The position numbers and the translations under genes are program-made. The notes under the pieces were generated by a model. The model saw only the letters and a program-made list of their open reading frames with translations, made no database searches and was not told the origin of the DNA. From Pseudomonas sp. PDM05 (GTDB taxonomy: Bacteria > Pseudomonadota > Gammaproteobacteria > Pseudomonadales > Pseudomonadaceae), in the NCBI RefSeq assembly GCF_014851685.1, contig NZ_JACVAC010000012.1:141475-205474 (forward strand): a stretch of DNA of 64,000 nt, written 5' to 3'. How positions within the stretch are numbered: the first letter of the stretch is position 1; each line of letters opens with the position of its first letter. Of this stretch, positions 9,479 to 18,646 are shown one piece after another.

Positions 9479-10969
9479 TTAGTCGAAGGTAATGCCCTGG
9501 GCCAGCGGCAGTTCCAGCGAGTAGTTCACGGTATTGGTCTGGCGACGCATATACCCGCGCCATGCATCCGAACCCGACTCACGCCCGCCGCCCGTCTCTT
9601 TCTCCCCGCCAAACGCGCCGCCGATCTCCGCGCCGCTCGGGCCGATGTTGACGTTGGCGATGCCACAGTCACTGCCCACCGCCGACATGAACTGCTCGGC
9701 CTCGCGCACGTCCGTGGTGAAGATGCACGACGACAAGCCTTGCGGCACCGCATTGTTCAGGCGCAAGGCTTCGGCGAAATCGGTGTAGCCGACCACGTAC
9801 AGGATCGGCGCGAAGGTTTCGGTGCACACCACGTCGCTTTGCTCGGGCATTTCCACGATGGCCGGCGACACGTAGTAGGCATTCGGGAAGGTGTCTTCCA
9901 ACTGCCGCTTGCCGCCGAACACCTTGCCGCCTTCGCTCAAGGCTTGCGCCAGGGCATCCTGCATATTGTCGAAGCCGTGCTTGTCGATCAGCGGGCCGAT
10001 CAGGTTGCCTTCCAGCGGGTGGCCGATGCGCACCTTGGAATAGGCGGCCTTGAGGCGGGTGACGATTTCTTCCTTGACCGATTCGTGAGCAATCAACCGG
10101 CGCAAGGTGGTGCAGCGCTGGCCGGCAGTGCCGACAGCGCTGAACAGGATCGCGCGCACGGCCATGTCGAGGTCGGCGCTGGGGCCGAGGATCATCGCGT
10201 TGTTGCCGCCCAACTCAAGGATGCTGCGGGCAAAGCGCGCGGCGACTTTGGGCGCCACTTCGCGGCCCATGCGCGTGCTGCCGGTGGCGCTGATCAGGGC
10301 GACACGCGGGTCATCCACCAACGCGGCGCCGGCATCGCGACCGCCGATGATCACTTGGCTGAGGTACGGCGGCGCATCGTTGAAGTTCTTCACCACGCGC
10401 TCGAACAACGCCTGGCAGGCCAGGGCGGTGAGCGGGGTCTTTTCCGACGGTTTCCAGATCACCGCGTTGCCGCACACCAGCGCCAGGGCGGTGTTCCACG
10501 CCCACACCGCGACCGGGAAGTTGAAGGCACTGATCACGCCGACCACACCCAGCGGGTGCCAGGTTTCGCGCATATGGTGGCCAGGACGCTCAGAGGCGAT
10601 GGTCAAGCCGTAGAGCTGGCGGGACAGGCCGACGGCGAAGTCGCAGATGTCGATCATCTCCTGCACTTCACCCAAGCCTTCCTGGGTGATCTTGCCGGCT
10701 TCCCAGGAGACCAACTCGCCGAGGTCGGCCTTGTATTCGCGCAGCACCTCGCCAAATTGGCGCACCAGCTCACCGCGACGCGGCGCCGGCACTTTGCGCC
10801 AGGCCTCGAATGCATGCTCGGCGCGACTGACCTGTTGCTCCACCTCGGCGGCACCTTCCCAGTGCACACTGCCGATACGGCTGCCATCAATCGGCGAATG
10901 CACGGGTTGTTTCCCCGCCTGGTACAGCGCCGGGTTTACCCCGAGACGATCAAGCAATGCGGCAACCAT
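9479..10969 (-). CDS. amaB: Piperideine-6-carboxylate / 2-aminoadipate semialdehyde dehydrogenase (ALDH7, AmaB)
   Basis: A 496-residue aldehyde dehydrogenase of the ALDH7 (antiquitin) class. The catalytic Glu is in LELGGNN and the catalytic Cys in GTAGQRCTT; the NAD-binding stretch includes FNFPVAVWAWN and KPSEKTPLT. ALDH7 members oxidise 2-aminoadipate 6-semialdehyde, in equilibrium with piperideine-6-carboxylate, to 2-aminoadipate. That is the step after AmaA, and the two genes are adjacent. The ATG at 10969 has AGGAG six bases upstream. The LysR gene starts 155 bases away in the other direction and probably regulates it. Confidence 0.88.
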   Translation of the reverse strand: MVAALLDRLGVNPALYQAGKQPVHSPIDGSRIGSVHWEGAAEVEQQVSRAEHAFEAWRKVPAPRRGELVRQFGEVLREYKADLGELVSWEAGKITQEGLGEVQEMIDICDFAVGLSRQLYGLTIASERPGHHMRETWHPLGVVGVISAFNFPVAVWAWNTALALVCGNAVIWKPSEKTPLTALACQALFERVVKNFNDAPPYLSQVIIGGRDAGAALVDDPRVALISATGSTRMGREVAPKVAARFARSILELGGNNAMILGPSADLDMAVRAILFSAVGTAGQRCTTLRRLIAHESVKEEIVTRLKAAYSKVRIGHPLEGNLIGPLIDKHGFDNMQDALAQALSEGGKVFGGKRQLEDTFPNAYYVSPAIVEMPEQSDVVCTETFAPILYVVGYTDFAEALRLNNAVPQGLSSCIFTTDVREAEQFMSAVGSDCGIANVNIGPSGAEIGGAFGGEKETGGGRESGSDAWRGYMRRQTNTVNYSLELPLAQGITFD

Positions 10970-11124
10970 GGGTCACTCCTTCAGTCTGCAGACCTAAAAA
11001 TTCGCGCCGCGAGGAACACGACGATCCAGAGCTTATTTGTAGCTGGCGCAAGACTTGCCAACAAACGACGATTAGGCGAGATATCATTCCATTAATTCAT
11101 GCAAAACATAAAAAGAGGCACAGC
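10970..11124. promoter_or_regulatory. Divergent control region of amaB and the LysR gene
   Basis: 155 bases between divergent start codons. AT-rich around 11080-11110 (CATTCCATTAATTCATG), the likely position of the LysR-gene promoter and a regulator site. No confident T-N11-A operator could be fixed by eye. Confidence 0.4.
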
Positions 11125-12012
11125 GTGCTGAACAAAAGACATTTGCCCTCGATCACCGCCCTGCAGTGCTTCGAAGCCGCCACCCGCCACCTGAGCTTTA
11201 CCCGCGCCGCCGAGGAGCTGAACCTCACGCAAAGTGCGGTGAGCAAGCAGGTGGCGCAATTGGAAGAACTGCTCCAGCACCTGCTGTTTCGCCGCGTGCG
11301 CCGACGTTTACAGATGACCCCGGCGGGCGACCTGTACCTGGTGGAAGTGAGAAAAATCCTCACGCAAGTGGAGATGTCCACCCACTACCTGCGTTCCTAC
11401 GGTGGCGAGACCGAAGTGCTACGGGTGTCCACGCCCTACACCTTCGGCGCCCGCTGGCTGGTGCCGCGCCTCAAGGGCTGGCGGCTGCGTCACCCGCAGA
11501 TCCATCTGGACCTGTGCAACGAACAAGACCCGGACGAGCTGCTGCAAGGCAAGGCCGACATGGCCTTCTACTTCGGCCAAGGCTCACGCCCGGGCACCGA
11601 GAGCCTGAAATTGTTCAGCGAAGAGCTGGTGCCCGTCTGCGCCCCGGACAGCCTGCCCGCGCAGCCATTCACCGACCCGACGCAACTGAGCGACTTGGTG
11701 CTGCTGCAAAACGCCTCGCGCCCCCAGGGCTGGCACGACTGGTTCGCCAGCCAGGGCTACCAGACCGAACACAGCTACCACGGACCGCGTTTCGACACCT
11801 TTTACATGTGCATCCGCGCGGCGCAGGTGGGCTGCGGCGTGGCGCTATTGCCACGGTTCCTGGTGGAGGAGGAATTGGCCGACGGCAAACTGGTAATCCC
11901 CTGGCAGCATGCGATGCCGAGCCAGGACGCGTACTACCTGGCGTACCCGGAGCATTCGGCGGAGGTGCCGAAGGTGCGGGAGTTTGTGAGGTGGATGATG
12001 GAGCAGGTTTAA
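11125..12012 (+). CDS. LysR-family transcriptional regulator (GcvA type), likely of amaAB
   Basis: 295 residues from a GTG start at 11125, preceded by AGAGG seven bases away; the frame is open further upstream but has no ribosome site there. The N-terminal winged helix-turn-helix (ITALQCFEAATRHLSFTRAA, then LNLTQSAVSKQVAQLE) is of the GcvA subgroup. The effector-binding domain fills residues about 90-295. It is divergent from amaB, the usual arrangement for a LysR protein controlling its neighbour, so L-pipecolate, aminoadipate or a lysine intermediate is a plausible inducer (inference). It converges with the next gene, leaving 44 bases. Confidence 0.88.
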   Translation: MLNKRHLPSITALQCFEAATRHLSFTRAAEELNLTQSAVSKQVAQLEELLQHLLFRRVRRRLQMTPAGDLYLVEVRKILTQVEMSTHYLRSYGGETEVLRVSTPYTFGARWLVPRLKGWRLRHPQIHLDLCNEQDPDELLQGKADMAFYFGQGSRPGTESLKLFSEELVPVCAPDSLPAQPFTDPTQLSDLVLLQNASRPQGWHDWFASQGYQTEHSYHGPRFDTFYMCIRAAQVGCGVALLPRFLVEEELADGKLVIPWQHAMPSQDAYYLAYPEHSAEVPKVREFVRWMMEQV

Positions 12013-12056
12013 GTGGGGGCCCGTGACATGGTTGTGCAAACGCTTGCGGGCCACCC

Positions 12057-13040
12057 TCACATCTTTCGCCAAGCCCACTCAAATTTAAGTAACGACAATA
12101 ACTCTTCATCGGCGAGATGAAAGGCCCATTCATTCGGCAGGCGAGGTTCAAACTCAGGAAGCTCACTGAGACTATAAAAAGTACTCTCCTGATAGAACTT
12201 CTTTATTCGCACCAGCTCTGGCATAGACTCTTCAAGTGGCTTGTTTGGAGAGTCGTTTCTGACGCGCGCTACGCCCATCAGGCGCGGGATGCATTTTTCG
12301 CAACCTTCGTTGACCCCCTTCTCCCACGAGCGATAAGCGTCCAGACGTCGGCCCTCCATATCGGCCAGTACTCCAAGACCTTCGTACGCATGGGCATAGC
12401 CCTGGCTCGCTGCGCACTCAAGCAGCGCCCTGCCTAGTGGTCGCAACGCCTTGGACTGCACAACGATCGTCGTCCCGATCCAGGTCATCGCATGTGGACT
12501 TCCTCGGTCGATAGCGGCGTCAAGCAGGTAATACATGCTTTTACCGTCCCGACCGAACAGGTAGGTCGCATATTTGTACGCAACTATCGGCACGCCTTTC
12601 TCGACCAGTTCAATCAGCTTGGCTTGGGCATTTTGTTTCGCAACGGCATCTCGCGAGCGGCGTAGAGTCCATGTGCTATCAACGAATTCAGCCTTCCAAC
12701 TTTCAGCCTTGAGAGCAGCACTTAACAGGGCCTCCCGTTTCTGCCTATGGACATTGTCCATCCAGAAGTCCTCAACCTTGTCTCCAGTTACGCTGTATTC
12801 AACAAATTCACCGAACGCCCGTACCGCGGCATCACTTTCTTTCGGCTCGAATTGTTTGCTATCCCGACAAACGAATTCCTTCTTGTTGAACTGAGCGATC
12901 AAGTCTGGATCATCACTGACCTCGGCAGAGGTTCCATCCCAGGGAGGAGCATGATTGAAGCCTTCCAATGTGACAGGCGCGTCCTGCGCCGAAGCCATGT
13001 AGGAGAACATCAGAAAAATAAGAACTGTCATCTTGATCAC
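12057..13040 (-). CDS. Secreted Sel1-repeat-like protein, candidate T6SS immunity protein
   Basis: A 327-residue protein with a signal peptide (about residues 1-19, VLIFLMFSYMASAQ). Residues about 140-235 contain helix-pair repeats of Sel1 type (HAYEGLGVLADMEGRRLDAY and neighbours), a scaffold used for protein binding. The GTG at 13040 is preferred over the ATG at 13031 because GAGG lies at the right distance from it. It is third in a row after the phospholipase D gene. In P. aeruginosa, PldB (Tle5b) is followed by several Sel1-repeat immunity proteins, so a periplasmic immunity role is likely here but not shown. The 118-base gap upstream could hold its own promoter. Confidence 0.65.
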   Translation of the reverse strand: MIKMTVLIFLMFSYMASAQDAPVTLEGFNHAPPWDGTSAEVSDDPDLIAQFNKKEFVCRDSKQFEPKESDAAVRAFGEFVEYSVTGDKVEDFWMDNVHRQKREALLSAALKAESWKAEFVDSTWTLRRSRDAVAKQNAQAKLIELVEKGVPIVAYKYATYLFGRDGKSMYYLLDAAIDRGSPHAMTWIGTTIVVQSKALRPLGRALLECAASQGYAHAYEGLGVLADMEGRRLDAYRSWEKGVNEGCEKCIPRLMGVARVRNDSPNKPLEESMPELVRIKKFYQESTFYSLSELPEFEPRLPNEWAFHLADEELLSLLKFEWAWRKM

Positions 13041-13158
13041 GAAAACACCTCGTCTTGAAAATAGTCATACAAGATCAAACTAACCCTTAGTTCTGGGCCG
13101 GGATTGACTCCACTGCACTGGCGACGGCGAAATCAGGTCACGCGCAAAAACGCGACGG

Positions 13159-14442
13159 TCATGAAAGCAGGCACCATTCCACCACTTGCTCACTGCGCGT
13201 GATCTTGTCGGAGAAGGGCCAACTACGTACCTGGTAGCGTTCGATCAACATTTTCGGCAGGACCTCGCCCGTCTCGAAATGCCGAACCCCATCTCCACTC
13301 GCGACGTAATAGCTATCTGGGAGCCGGCCCACCGTCCAATACCCACTGACCGGACAGGCTTGGCCGCTGTAGCAGTTGGGTGAAAACAAGTGGGCCTGGG
13401 TGAATGCCGGTGAGCCCGGCAACCCTTTCCCGGTGGCAGGATCGAGCAGTTTGGCGTTGGCCAGTTGATGGATCAGTGCTTCGCTGGGCTTGGGGGGCGG
13501 GACGTTGGCCAGGCGCGCTTCCAGCCATTGCAATTTGCCGTCCCAGGCAGGGAGCTTGGCTGGAGGCAGGGGGACAATCTGGTTGATTTCGGGGACTTTG
13601 GGGTCAGCGTAGGAGTATCTCGCTAATATTCTCCAGATTGTTTTATAGCGCTCGGCGCGTTCAAGGTCTTCTTTCTGGTCGAGGTAGTACAAACGGTCTT
13701 CCGGCAGTGGGCCTCGAAAACCTTTGCCCAAGCGTGAGGCCGAGCTTTCTTCTCCTGCGGCCACTCCCAGTTGAAGCACCTCCAAAGCAGCTTGGTACTC
13801 GCCCTCATTTTTGAGATCGATGCCCAACGCCACTGCAGCTGCTCCATTCCCTTGCTCAGCTGCACAGCGGCGCATCTGTCTGGCGATCGCTGGCGCGACG
13901 CTGATCGGCGCCAATATGTCCCCGACAATCGTTTGAGCTTGTGCACTGCCTTGGTCAGCGGCCTTGCGGTAATAACGCAGGGCCATTTCCTCGTCCAGCG
14001 CCAAACCAGCGGAACCCTGCTGCAGGAAGACCCCAATGAAGTAATAGCCGGTCGCGACACCAGCATTGATCAGTTGCTGACTTAGTCGCAGATATTCTTC
14101 GCCATGAAGCTTGAAGCGGCCGCGCATGCTGCCGGTTTGTAGATTGATATTGGCTTTGTAGTGACCGTTTTCAGCAGCGATGCGGTAAAGCCGCTCGATC
14201 GCAACGTCGACGGCCTTGTCTGGTATGAGCTGGTTATTTTTTTGCAGCCAGCGAGCGTACTGGAACAACATGTCAGCTTCGGCAGCCGGCTGAGGAATGG
14301 TTTCATGCCTACAGATAAAGGTAAGTTTTTGTTTAGCCTCGGTAATCGGATTCATCGGAATGCCCTTGTTCAGTTGAATAGGCCCAGCACCGTTGATACA
14401 AGCGGCCAGCAGCAGGCTTGAGAGCAGAAAAAATCGGCGCAT
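13159..14442 (-). CDS. Sel1-repeat lipoprotein, candidate immunity to the adjacent phospholipase
   Basis: A 427-residue lipoprotein: the signal ends with lipobox LLAAC (Cys15). Sel1-type repeats occupy about residues 110-240 (YYFIGVFLQQGSAGLALDEE, MALRYYRKAADQGSAQAQTI). The C-terminal third (PAWDGKLQWLEARLANVPPP, then PSEALIHQLANAKLLDPATG) resembles the region named DUF6396. The ATG overlaps the phospholipase stop by one base (TGATG), so the two are co-translated. Tle5-type phospholipases act in the periplasm, and their known immunity proteins are exported Sel1 proteins, which fits. Confidence 0.75.
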   Translation of the reverse strand: MRRFFLLSSLLLAACINGAGPIQLNKGIPMNPITEAKQKLTFICRHETIPQPAAEADMLFQYARWLQKNNQLIPDKAVDVAIERLYRIAAENGHYKANINLQTGSMRGRFKLHGEEYLRLSQQLINAGVATGYYFIGVFLQQGSAGLALDEEMALRYYRKAADQGSAQAQTIVGDILAPISVAPAIARQMRRCAAEQGNGAAAVALGIDLKNEGEYQAALEVLQLGVAAGEESSASRLGKGFRGPLPEDRLYYLDQKEDLERAERYKTIWRILARYSYADPKVPEINQIVPLPPAKLPAWDGKLQWLEARLANVPPPKPSEALIHQLANAKLLDPATGKGLPGSPAFTQAHLFSPNCYSGQACPVSGYWTVGRLPDSYYVASGDGVRHFETGEVLPKMLIERYQVRSWPFSDKITRSEQVVEWCLLS

Positions 14443-16253
14443 CAGTCGAGGTCCTTCAGGGTTCTTTTGCCGTAATAAAACTCGACGAGGGGTGTGCTGG
14501 GCGTCGAAGCTTTGGACTCGCGCTCTTTGTTTTCATTGATGATCTCCGTCCAAACTACAAATGCTTCCTCCGGATCATCCTGAGCCCCCCTCCCATCCGT
14601 ATGCAGCCCCCATAACCTGCGCCGCAACCCCTGCGTCACACTCCCCCACTCATGCGCAATATTCAGCTCGCTATCCACCTGCATGCTGCGGGTGTTGATG
14701 TTCGCTGAGCCCAAGGTGGTAAACACGTCATCCACAATCATCAACTTCGAGTGGATATACACCGGCATCCACTGCCGGCCGGCGGGTGAGTCAGGCGCCA
14801 CTAGCGAACACACGTGAATTTTCAACCCTGGCAGCTCTTGCGGGACAACCATGCTGTCCTCGATCGCCTTGGTTTTTTGATCGAGTTCGGCCTGCCATTT
14901 AGTCAATTCCCTTTGCCCTACATGATCCCGTGGATCAGGTGATGGCCGAGGAGGAGCGGCCGCTTTCATCCGCTCGATACGCCGAAGCTTGGTCACGCCG
15001 GGAATCGTGTCGGCACGTCCCAGGCTCTCAAGCATGCGCTGGGTATTGAGCGTGCCCGCACCTATGCCGTCCTCGGTCGCATTGGTGATCACAAACAGGT
15101 GCAACGAGCCGTGTACACCAGGATCACGCCCTCCACCAGTCTGATCCGCCGCCGTCTTCTTGATCGCTTCGGCCAGCGGTGGCCAGCGAAAATACTGGTT
15201 CTCGATATAGATAAACTGCGTCGCGTTGTTGACCGCATTCAAGTAGGCCTTCTCGATCTCACGCTTGCCCGCTTGCGCCTGGGTGCGCAGCACTTGGGCC
15301 AGCTGGCGCGTGACGCCGGGCATGCATTGCAGGTGCGGCCCGACCTGCTTGGCTTGGCGAAGGTCGAGCAGGTTCTCCCCGGTTTCCTTGAGCCAGGCAC
15401 TGGCGAAGTTATGGTGCAGGTGCTCCAGGATCGGCCCGCTCAGTTGAGTGGAAATATCCTGGCGCGGAGTGTCACCACGTGGCCCGCGATTGGGTGCGGG
15501 TTTGCTCTGTTCAGAGCGGCCCAAAGCCGAGTGTTTGTCGGTATCCCAATACGCATCGAGCATGTTGTGGCCCATGACAAAACCTACAGCGCAGTCCGGC
15601 AGTTCGTAGTCGACCAGCACGCTCTTCTGGTGATGGCTGGCGGTCCATCGCAATGCGTGACGCATCTGGAGGCTGATCTCGGGGTCGAGGCTTTCCTCTT
15701 TCAGGCTGCGGGCGATCTCGGCCCGCTCATTCAGGTCGAAACCACGACTGATAAAGACCGGGAGCCCGCGCGCTGCCTGCCCGGCGGCCTTGCTGTCCGA
15801 CACCGAGCATTCGGCGAACCATCGACGGTCCTCGTCGTATTGCGCCTGGGTAGACGTCTGTAGCGCCCGATCGCTGATGCGTACCGAGCCTTTACCGGGC
15901 AAGTTCGCCTCACCTGCAACACCGGCAGAGTTAAGCGGCATTTCCCACGTCAATACGCGAACCCTGACTCCCTCGCGAGCCTTTGCCTTGAGCAGTTCGC
16001 CAATGCTCGGGCTCTTGCCGTCGCGGATGAAATACATCGACGGCTGGAACCCCCAACAGATGATGTCGACGGTTTTGCTGGCCCTGGCAATCGCCAAATG
16101 CACGGCCTTGAAGGCTTCTTCGCCATTGATCAGCGGTTGATAAGTGGCTTCCACAGGATGGTATTCACTGCCCTGCACGTACCAGGGCGCGTTACAAGTG
16201 ACGGTCTGCGTATGCTGCAAGGCGACGGGCGCGACAATGGCAGGGCGATTCAT
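14442..16253 (-). CDS. Phospholipase D-family T6SS effector (Tle5/PldB type)
   Basis: A 603-residue protein with two HKD catalytic motifs: HQKSVLVD near residue 207 and HSKLMIVD near residue 505, the latter followed by GSANINTRSM. Each supplies His, Lys and Asp of the phosphatidyltransferase site. There is no signal peptide, as expected for a T6SS substrate. Size and layout match PldB/Tle5 enzymes that hydrolyse phosphatidylethanolamine in target cells. GAGTAGAGG precedes the ATG at 16253. No VgrG, PAAR or chaperone gene is adjacent, so the delivery partner is elsewhere. The protein is followed directly by two candidate immunity genes. A conserved element sits 20-105 bases upstream of the start. 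Confidence 0.85.
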   Translation of the reverse strand: MNRPAIVAPVALQHTQTVTCNAPWYVQGSEYHPVEATYQPLINGEEAFKAVHLAIARASKTVDIICWGFQPSMYFIRDGKSPSIGELLKAKAREGVRVRVLTWEMPLNSAGVAGEANLPGKGSVRISDRALQTSTQAQYDEDRRWFAECSVSDSKAAGQAARGLPVFISRGFDLNERAEIARSLKEESLDPEISLQMRHALRWTASHHQKSVLVDYELPDCAVGFVMGHNMLDAYWDTDKHSALGRSEQSKPAPNRGPRGDTPRQDISTQLSGPILEHLHHNFASAWLKETGENLLDLRQAKQVGPHLQCMPGVTRQLAQVLRTQAQAGKREIEKAYLNAVNNATQFIYIENQYFRWPPLAEAIKKTAADQTGGGRDPGVHGSLHLFVITNATEDGIGAGTLNTQRMLESLGRADTIPGVTKLRRIERMKAAAPPRPSPDPRDHVGQRELTKWQAELDQKTKAIEDSMVVPQELPGLKIHVCSLVAPDSPAGRQWMPVYIHSKLMIVDDVFTTLGSANINTRSMQVDSELNIAHEWGSVTQGLRRRLWGLHTDGRGAQDDPEEAFVVWTEIINENKERESKASTPSTPLVEFYYGKRTLKDLD

Positions 16254-16273
16254 TCCTCTACTCCCTCGGCTAG

Positions 16274-16357
16274 GTGAAAGCCCAGAGCGTAAAGAGTTGC
16301 TATCCGTGACGAATGTCAGAAGGTTCGTCTTTCAAAGCGGGACGCTTCTCGATCACG
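16274..16357 (-). promoter_or_regulatory. Conserved upstream element of the PLD effector gene (copy 1)
   Basis: This stretch aligns without gaps to 28231-28314. The 69 bases 16289-16357 match at 44 positions; the core AATGTCAGAAGnTTCG is identical apart from the n, and GATCACG is identical at the far end. In both loci the 69-base block begins 35-36 bases before the start codon of a minus-strand T6SS cargo gene. Read on the minus strand it holds CTTCTGACATT, then TCTTTAC, a possible promoter core. Confidence 0.6.
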
Positions 16358-16463
16358 CAAAAAAACACTGGCAAACCACCCCCCGCCTATGCGCCACTAG
16401 CCCCCATCCTTAACTGTGCGTAAAGGTCGGCGCCCATCGCCGATCCGTCTGGAGAGTCCCGTT

Positions 16464-17678
16464 ATGAGCGAGAGTGTGTTTGCCGATCGCATCGTGCAGA
16501 ACCTGCTCGACACCGACTTCTACAAGCTGACCATGATGCAGGCGGTGCTGCACAACTACCCGAATGTGGAAGTTGAATGGGAGTTTCGTTGCCGCAACAG
16601 TGAGGATCTGCGCCCGTACCTGGCGGAAATCCGCTACCAGATCGAGCGCCTCGCCGAGTTGAGCCTGAGCCCCGACCAACTGGGTTTCCTGGAGCGCATC
16701 AGCTTTATGAAGCCGGATTTTTTGCGCTTCCTCGGGCTGTTCCGCTTCAACTTGCGCTATGTGCAGACCGGGATCGAGAACGGTGAGTTGTTTATCCGCC
16801 TGCGCGGGCCGTGGCTGCATGTGATCCTGTTTGAAGTGCCGATGCTGGCCATCGTCAGCGAAGTACGTAACCGCTATCGCTACCAGAGCGTGATCCTCGA
16901 ACAGGCCCGCGAGCAGTTGTACCGCAAGTTCGATTGGCTGACGGCCAACGCCAGCAGCGATGAATTATCCGAACTGCAAGTCGCCGATTTCGGCACGCGC
17001 CGGCGTTTTTCGTACCGGGTGCAGGAGGAAGTGGTCAACGTGCTCAAGCATGACTTCCCCGGCCGTTTCGTCGGCACCAGCAACGTGCACCTGGCCCGCG
17101 AGCTGGACATGAAACCGCTCGGCACCATGGCCCACGAATGGATCATGGCCCACCAGCAACTCGGCCCGCGCCTGATCGACAGCCAGATCGCCGCCCTCGA
17201 TTGCTGGGTCCGCGAATACCGTGGCCTGCTGGGCATCGCCCTGACAGATTGCATTACCACCGATGCGTTCCTCGGCGATTTCGATCTGTACTTCGCCAAG
17301 CTGTTCGACGGCTTGCGCCACGACTCCGGTGATCCCGTGCAGTGGGCCGAAAAAGCCATCGCCCACTACCACAAGCTGGGCATCGAGCCGATGAGCAAGA
17401 CCCTGGTGTTCTCCGACAGCCTGTCGCTGCCCAAGGCGCTGGAGATCTTCCGGGCGCTGCGTGGACGGATCAATGTGAGCTTTGGCATCGGCACCAACCT
17501 GACTTGCGATATTCCAGGGGTGGAACCGATGAGCATCGTGCTTAAAATGACCGCCTGCAATGGCCAGCCCGTCGCGAAAATTTCCGACGAAGCGGGCAAG
17601 ACCCACTGCACCGATCCGAACTTTGTCGCCTATTTGCGTCACGTTTTCAAAGTACCTGCCATCTCTAGCAAGGAGTGA
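16464..17678 (+). CDS. pncB: Nicotinate phosphoribosyltransferase
   Basis: A 404-residue enzyme that makes nicotinate mononucleotide from nicotinate and PRPP with ATP hydrolysis, in NAD salvage. The N terminus LLDTDFYKLTMMQAVLHNYP and the FGTRRRFSYRVQ segment are family hallmarks. RHDSGDP (near residue 280) carries the phosphoribosyl/phosphate-binding residues. The ATG at 16464 has GGAGAG at 16451-16456. It is followed three bases later by nadE, so both ends of the salvage route to NAD are in one operon. Confidence 0.96.
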   Translation: MSESVFADRIVQNLLDTDFYKLTMMQAVLHNYPNVEVEWEFRCRNSEDLRPYLAEIRYQIERLAELSLSPDQLGFLERISFMKPDFLRFLGLFRFNLRYVQTGIENGELFIRLRGPWLHVILFEVPMLAIVSEVRNRYRYQSVILEQAREQLYRKFDWLTANASSDELSELQVADFGTRRRFSYRVQEEVVNVLKHDFPGRFVGTSNVHLARELDMKPLGTMAHEWIMAHQQLGPRLIDSQIAALDCWVREYRGLLGIALTDCITTDAFLGDFDLYFAKLFDGLRHDSGDPVQWAEKAIAHYHKLGIEPMSKTLVFSDSLSLPKALEIFRALRGRINVSFGIGTNLTCDIPGVEPMSIVLKMTACNGQPVAKISDEAGKTHCTDPNFVAYLRHVFKVPAISSKE

Positions 17679-17681
17679 ATC

Positions 17682-18509
17682 ATGCAAGCCGTACAGCGTG
17701 AGATTGCTGAACAACTCAAGGTCCAAGCGCCGTTCAACGACCAGGCGGCCCTGGAGGCCGAGGTGGCCCGCCGCGTGGCCTTTATCCAGGATTGCCTGCG
17801 CAATTCCGGGCTGAAGACGTTGGTGCTGGGCATCAGCGGCGGCGTCGACTCCCTGACCGCCGGCCTCTTGGCCCAGCGCGCGGTAAAAGAACTGCGCGAA
17901 AACAGCGGTGATGCGGCCTACCGCTTTATCGCGGTGCGCCTGCCGTACGAAGTCCAGTTCGATGAAATCGACGCCACGGCCTCGGTGGACTTTATCGAGC
18001 CGGACGAGCGCCATACCGTCAACATCGGCCCCGCGGTGAAAGCCCTGGCGGCTGAAGTGGCGGCGTTTGAAGGCAAAGCCGCAGTTTCCCGCGACTTCGT
18101 GCTGGGCAACACCAAGGCGCGCATGCGCATGGTGGCGCAGTACACCGTCGCCGGCGCGGCCGGTGGCTTGGTGATCGGTACTGACCATGCGGCGGAAGCG
18201 GTGATGGGCTTTTTCACCAAGTTCGGCGATGGTGCGTGCGACCTGGCACCGTTGAGCGGGCTGGTGAAAAACCAGGTGCGTTCGATTGCACGCTACTTTG
18301 GCGCGCCGGAATCGTTGGTGGAGAAGGTGCCGACGGCGGACCTGGAAGACTTGTCGCCGGGCAAGCCGGACGAGGCGTCACATGGCGTGACGTATGCGGA
18401 GATTGATGCGTTCCTGCACGGTGAGCCGGTGCGTGAGGAAGCGTTCCGGATTATCTGCGAGACCTACCGCAAGACTGCCCACAAGCGGGTTATGCCGTTC
18501 GCGCCGTGA
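17682..18509 (+). CDS. nadE: NH3-dependent NAD+ synthetase
   Basis: 275 residues, the same length as the E. coli enzyme. The PP-loop ATP site SGGVDS is at residues 52-57; NTKARMRM and GTDHAAEAVMGFFTKFGDG form the rest of the deamido-NAD and ATP sites. There is no glutaminase domain, so it uses free ammonia to amidate nicotinate adenine dinucleotide, the last NAD step. ATAA-spaced start with AAGGAG just before the ATG at 17682. Co-transcribed with pncB and ended by a REP pair. Confidence 0.96.
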   Translation: MQAVQREIAEQLKVQAPFNDQAALEAEVARRVAFIQDCLRNSGLKTLVLGISGGVDSLTAGLLAQRAVKELRENSGDAAYRFIAVRLPYEVQFDEIDATASVDFIEPDERHTVNIGPAVKALAAEVAAFEGKAAVSRDFVLGNTKARMRMVAQYTVAGAAGGLVIGTDHAAEAVMGFFTKFGDGACDLAPLSGLVKNQVRSIARYFGAPESLVEKVPTADLEDLSPGKPDEASHGVTYAEIDAFLHGEPVREEAFRIICETYRKTAHKRVMPFAP

Positions 18510-18548
18510 GGTGGGCCTGGCAAGTTCTGTATTGATTGTTAAGTCGCC

Positions 18549-18630
18549 TTCGCGGGCAAGCCCGCTCCCACACTTGACCGCGCTCCAACAGGGGAATGCG
18601 GTCGAATGTGGGAGCGGGCTTGCCCGCGAA
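18549..18630. repeat. REP inverted pair between convergent genes
   Basis: TTCGCGGGCAAGCCCGCTCC facing its complement, lying between the 3' ends of nadE and azurin. The spacer (CACTTGACCG...GCGGTCGAATG) is nearly the same as in the pair at 30307-30388. Confidence 0.9.
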
Positions 18631-18646
18631 GAACGATAACGCGGTC

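Noticed and set aside
11044..11058. Plus-strand TGGCGC-N5-TTGC upstream of the LysR gene
   Set aside because: Core spacing fits, but LysR genes rarely use sigma-54 and no activator site is visible; likely chance.
9413..11095. Long open frame antisense to amaB
   Set aside because: Mirror of GC-rich codon usage; the opposite strand has a complete ALDH7 protein with catalytic residues.
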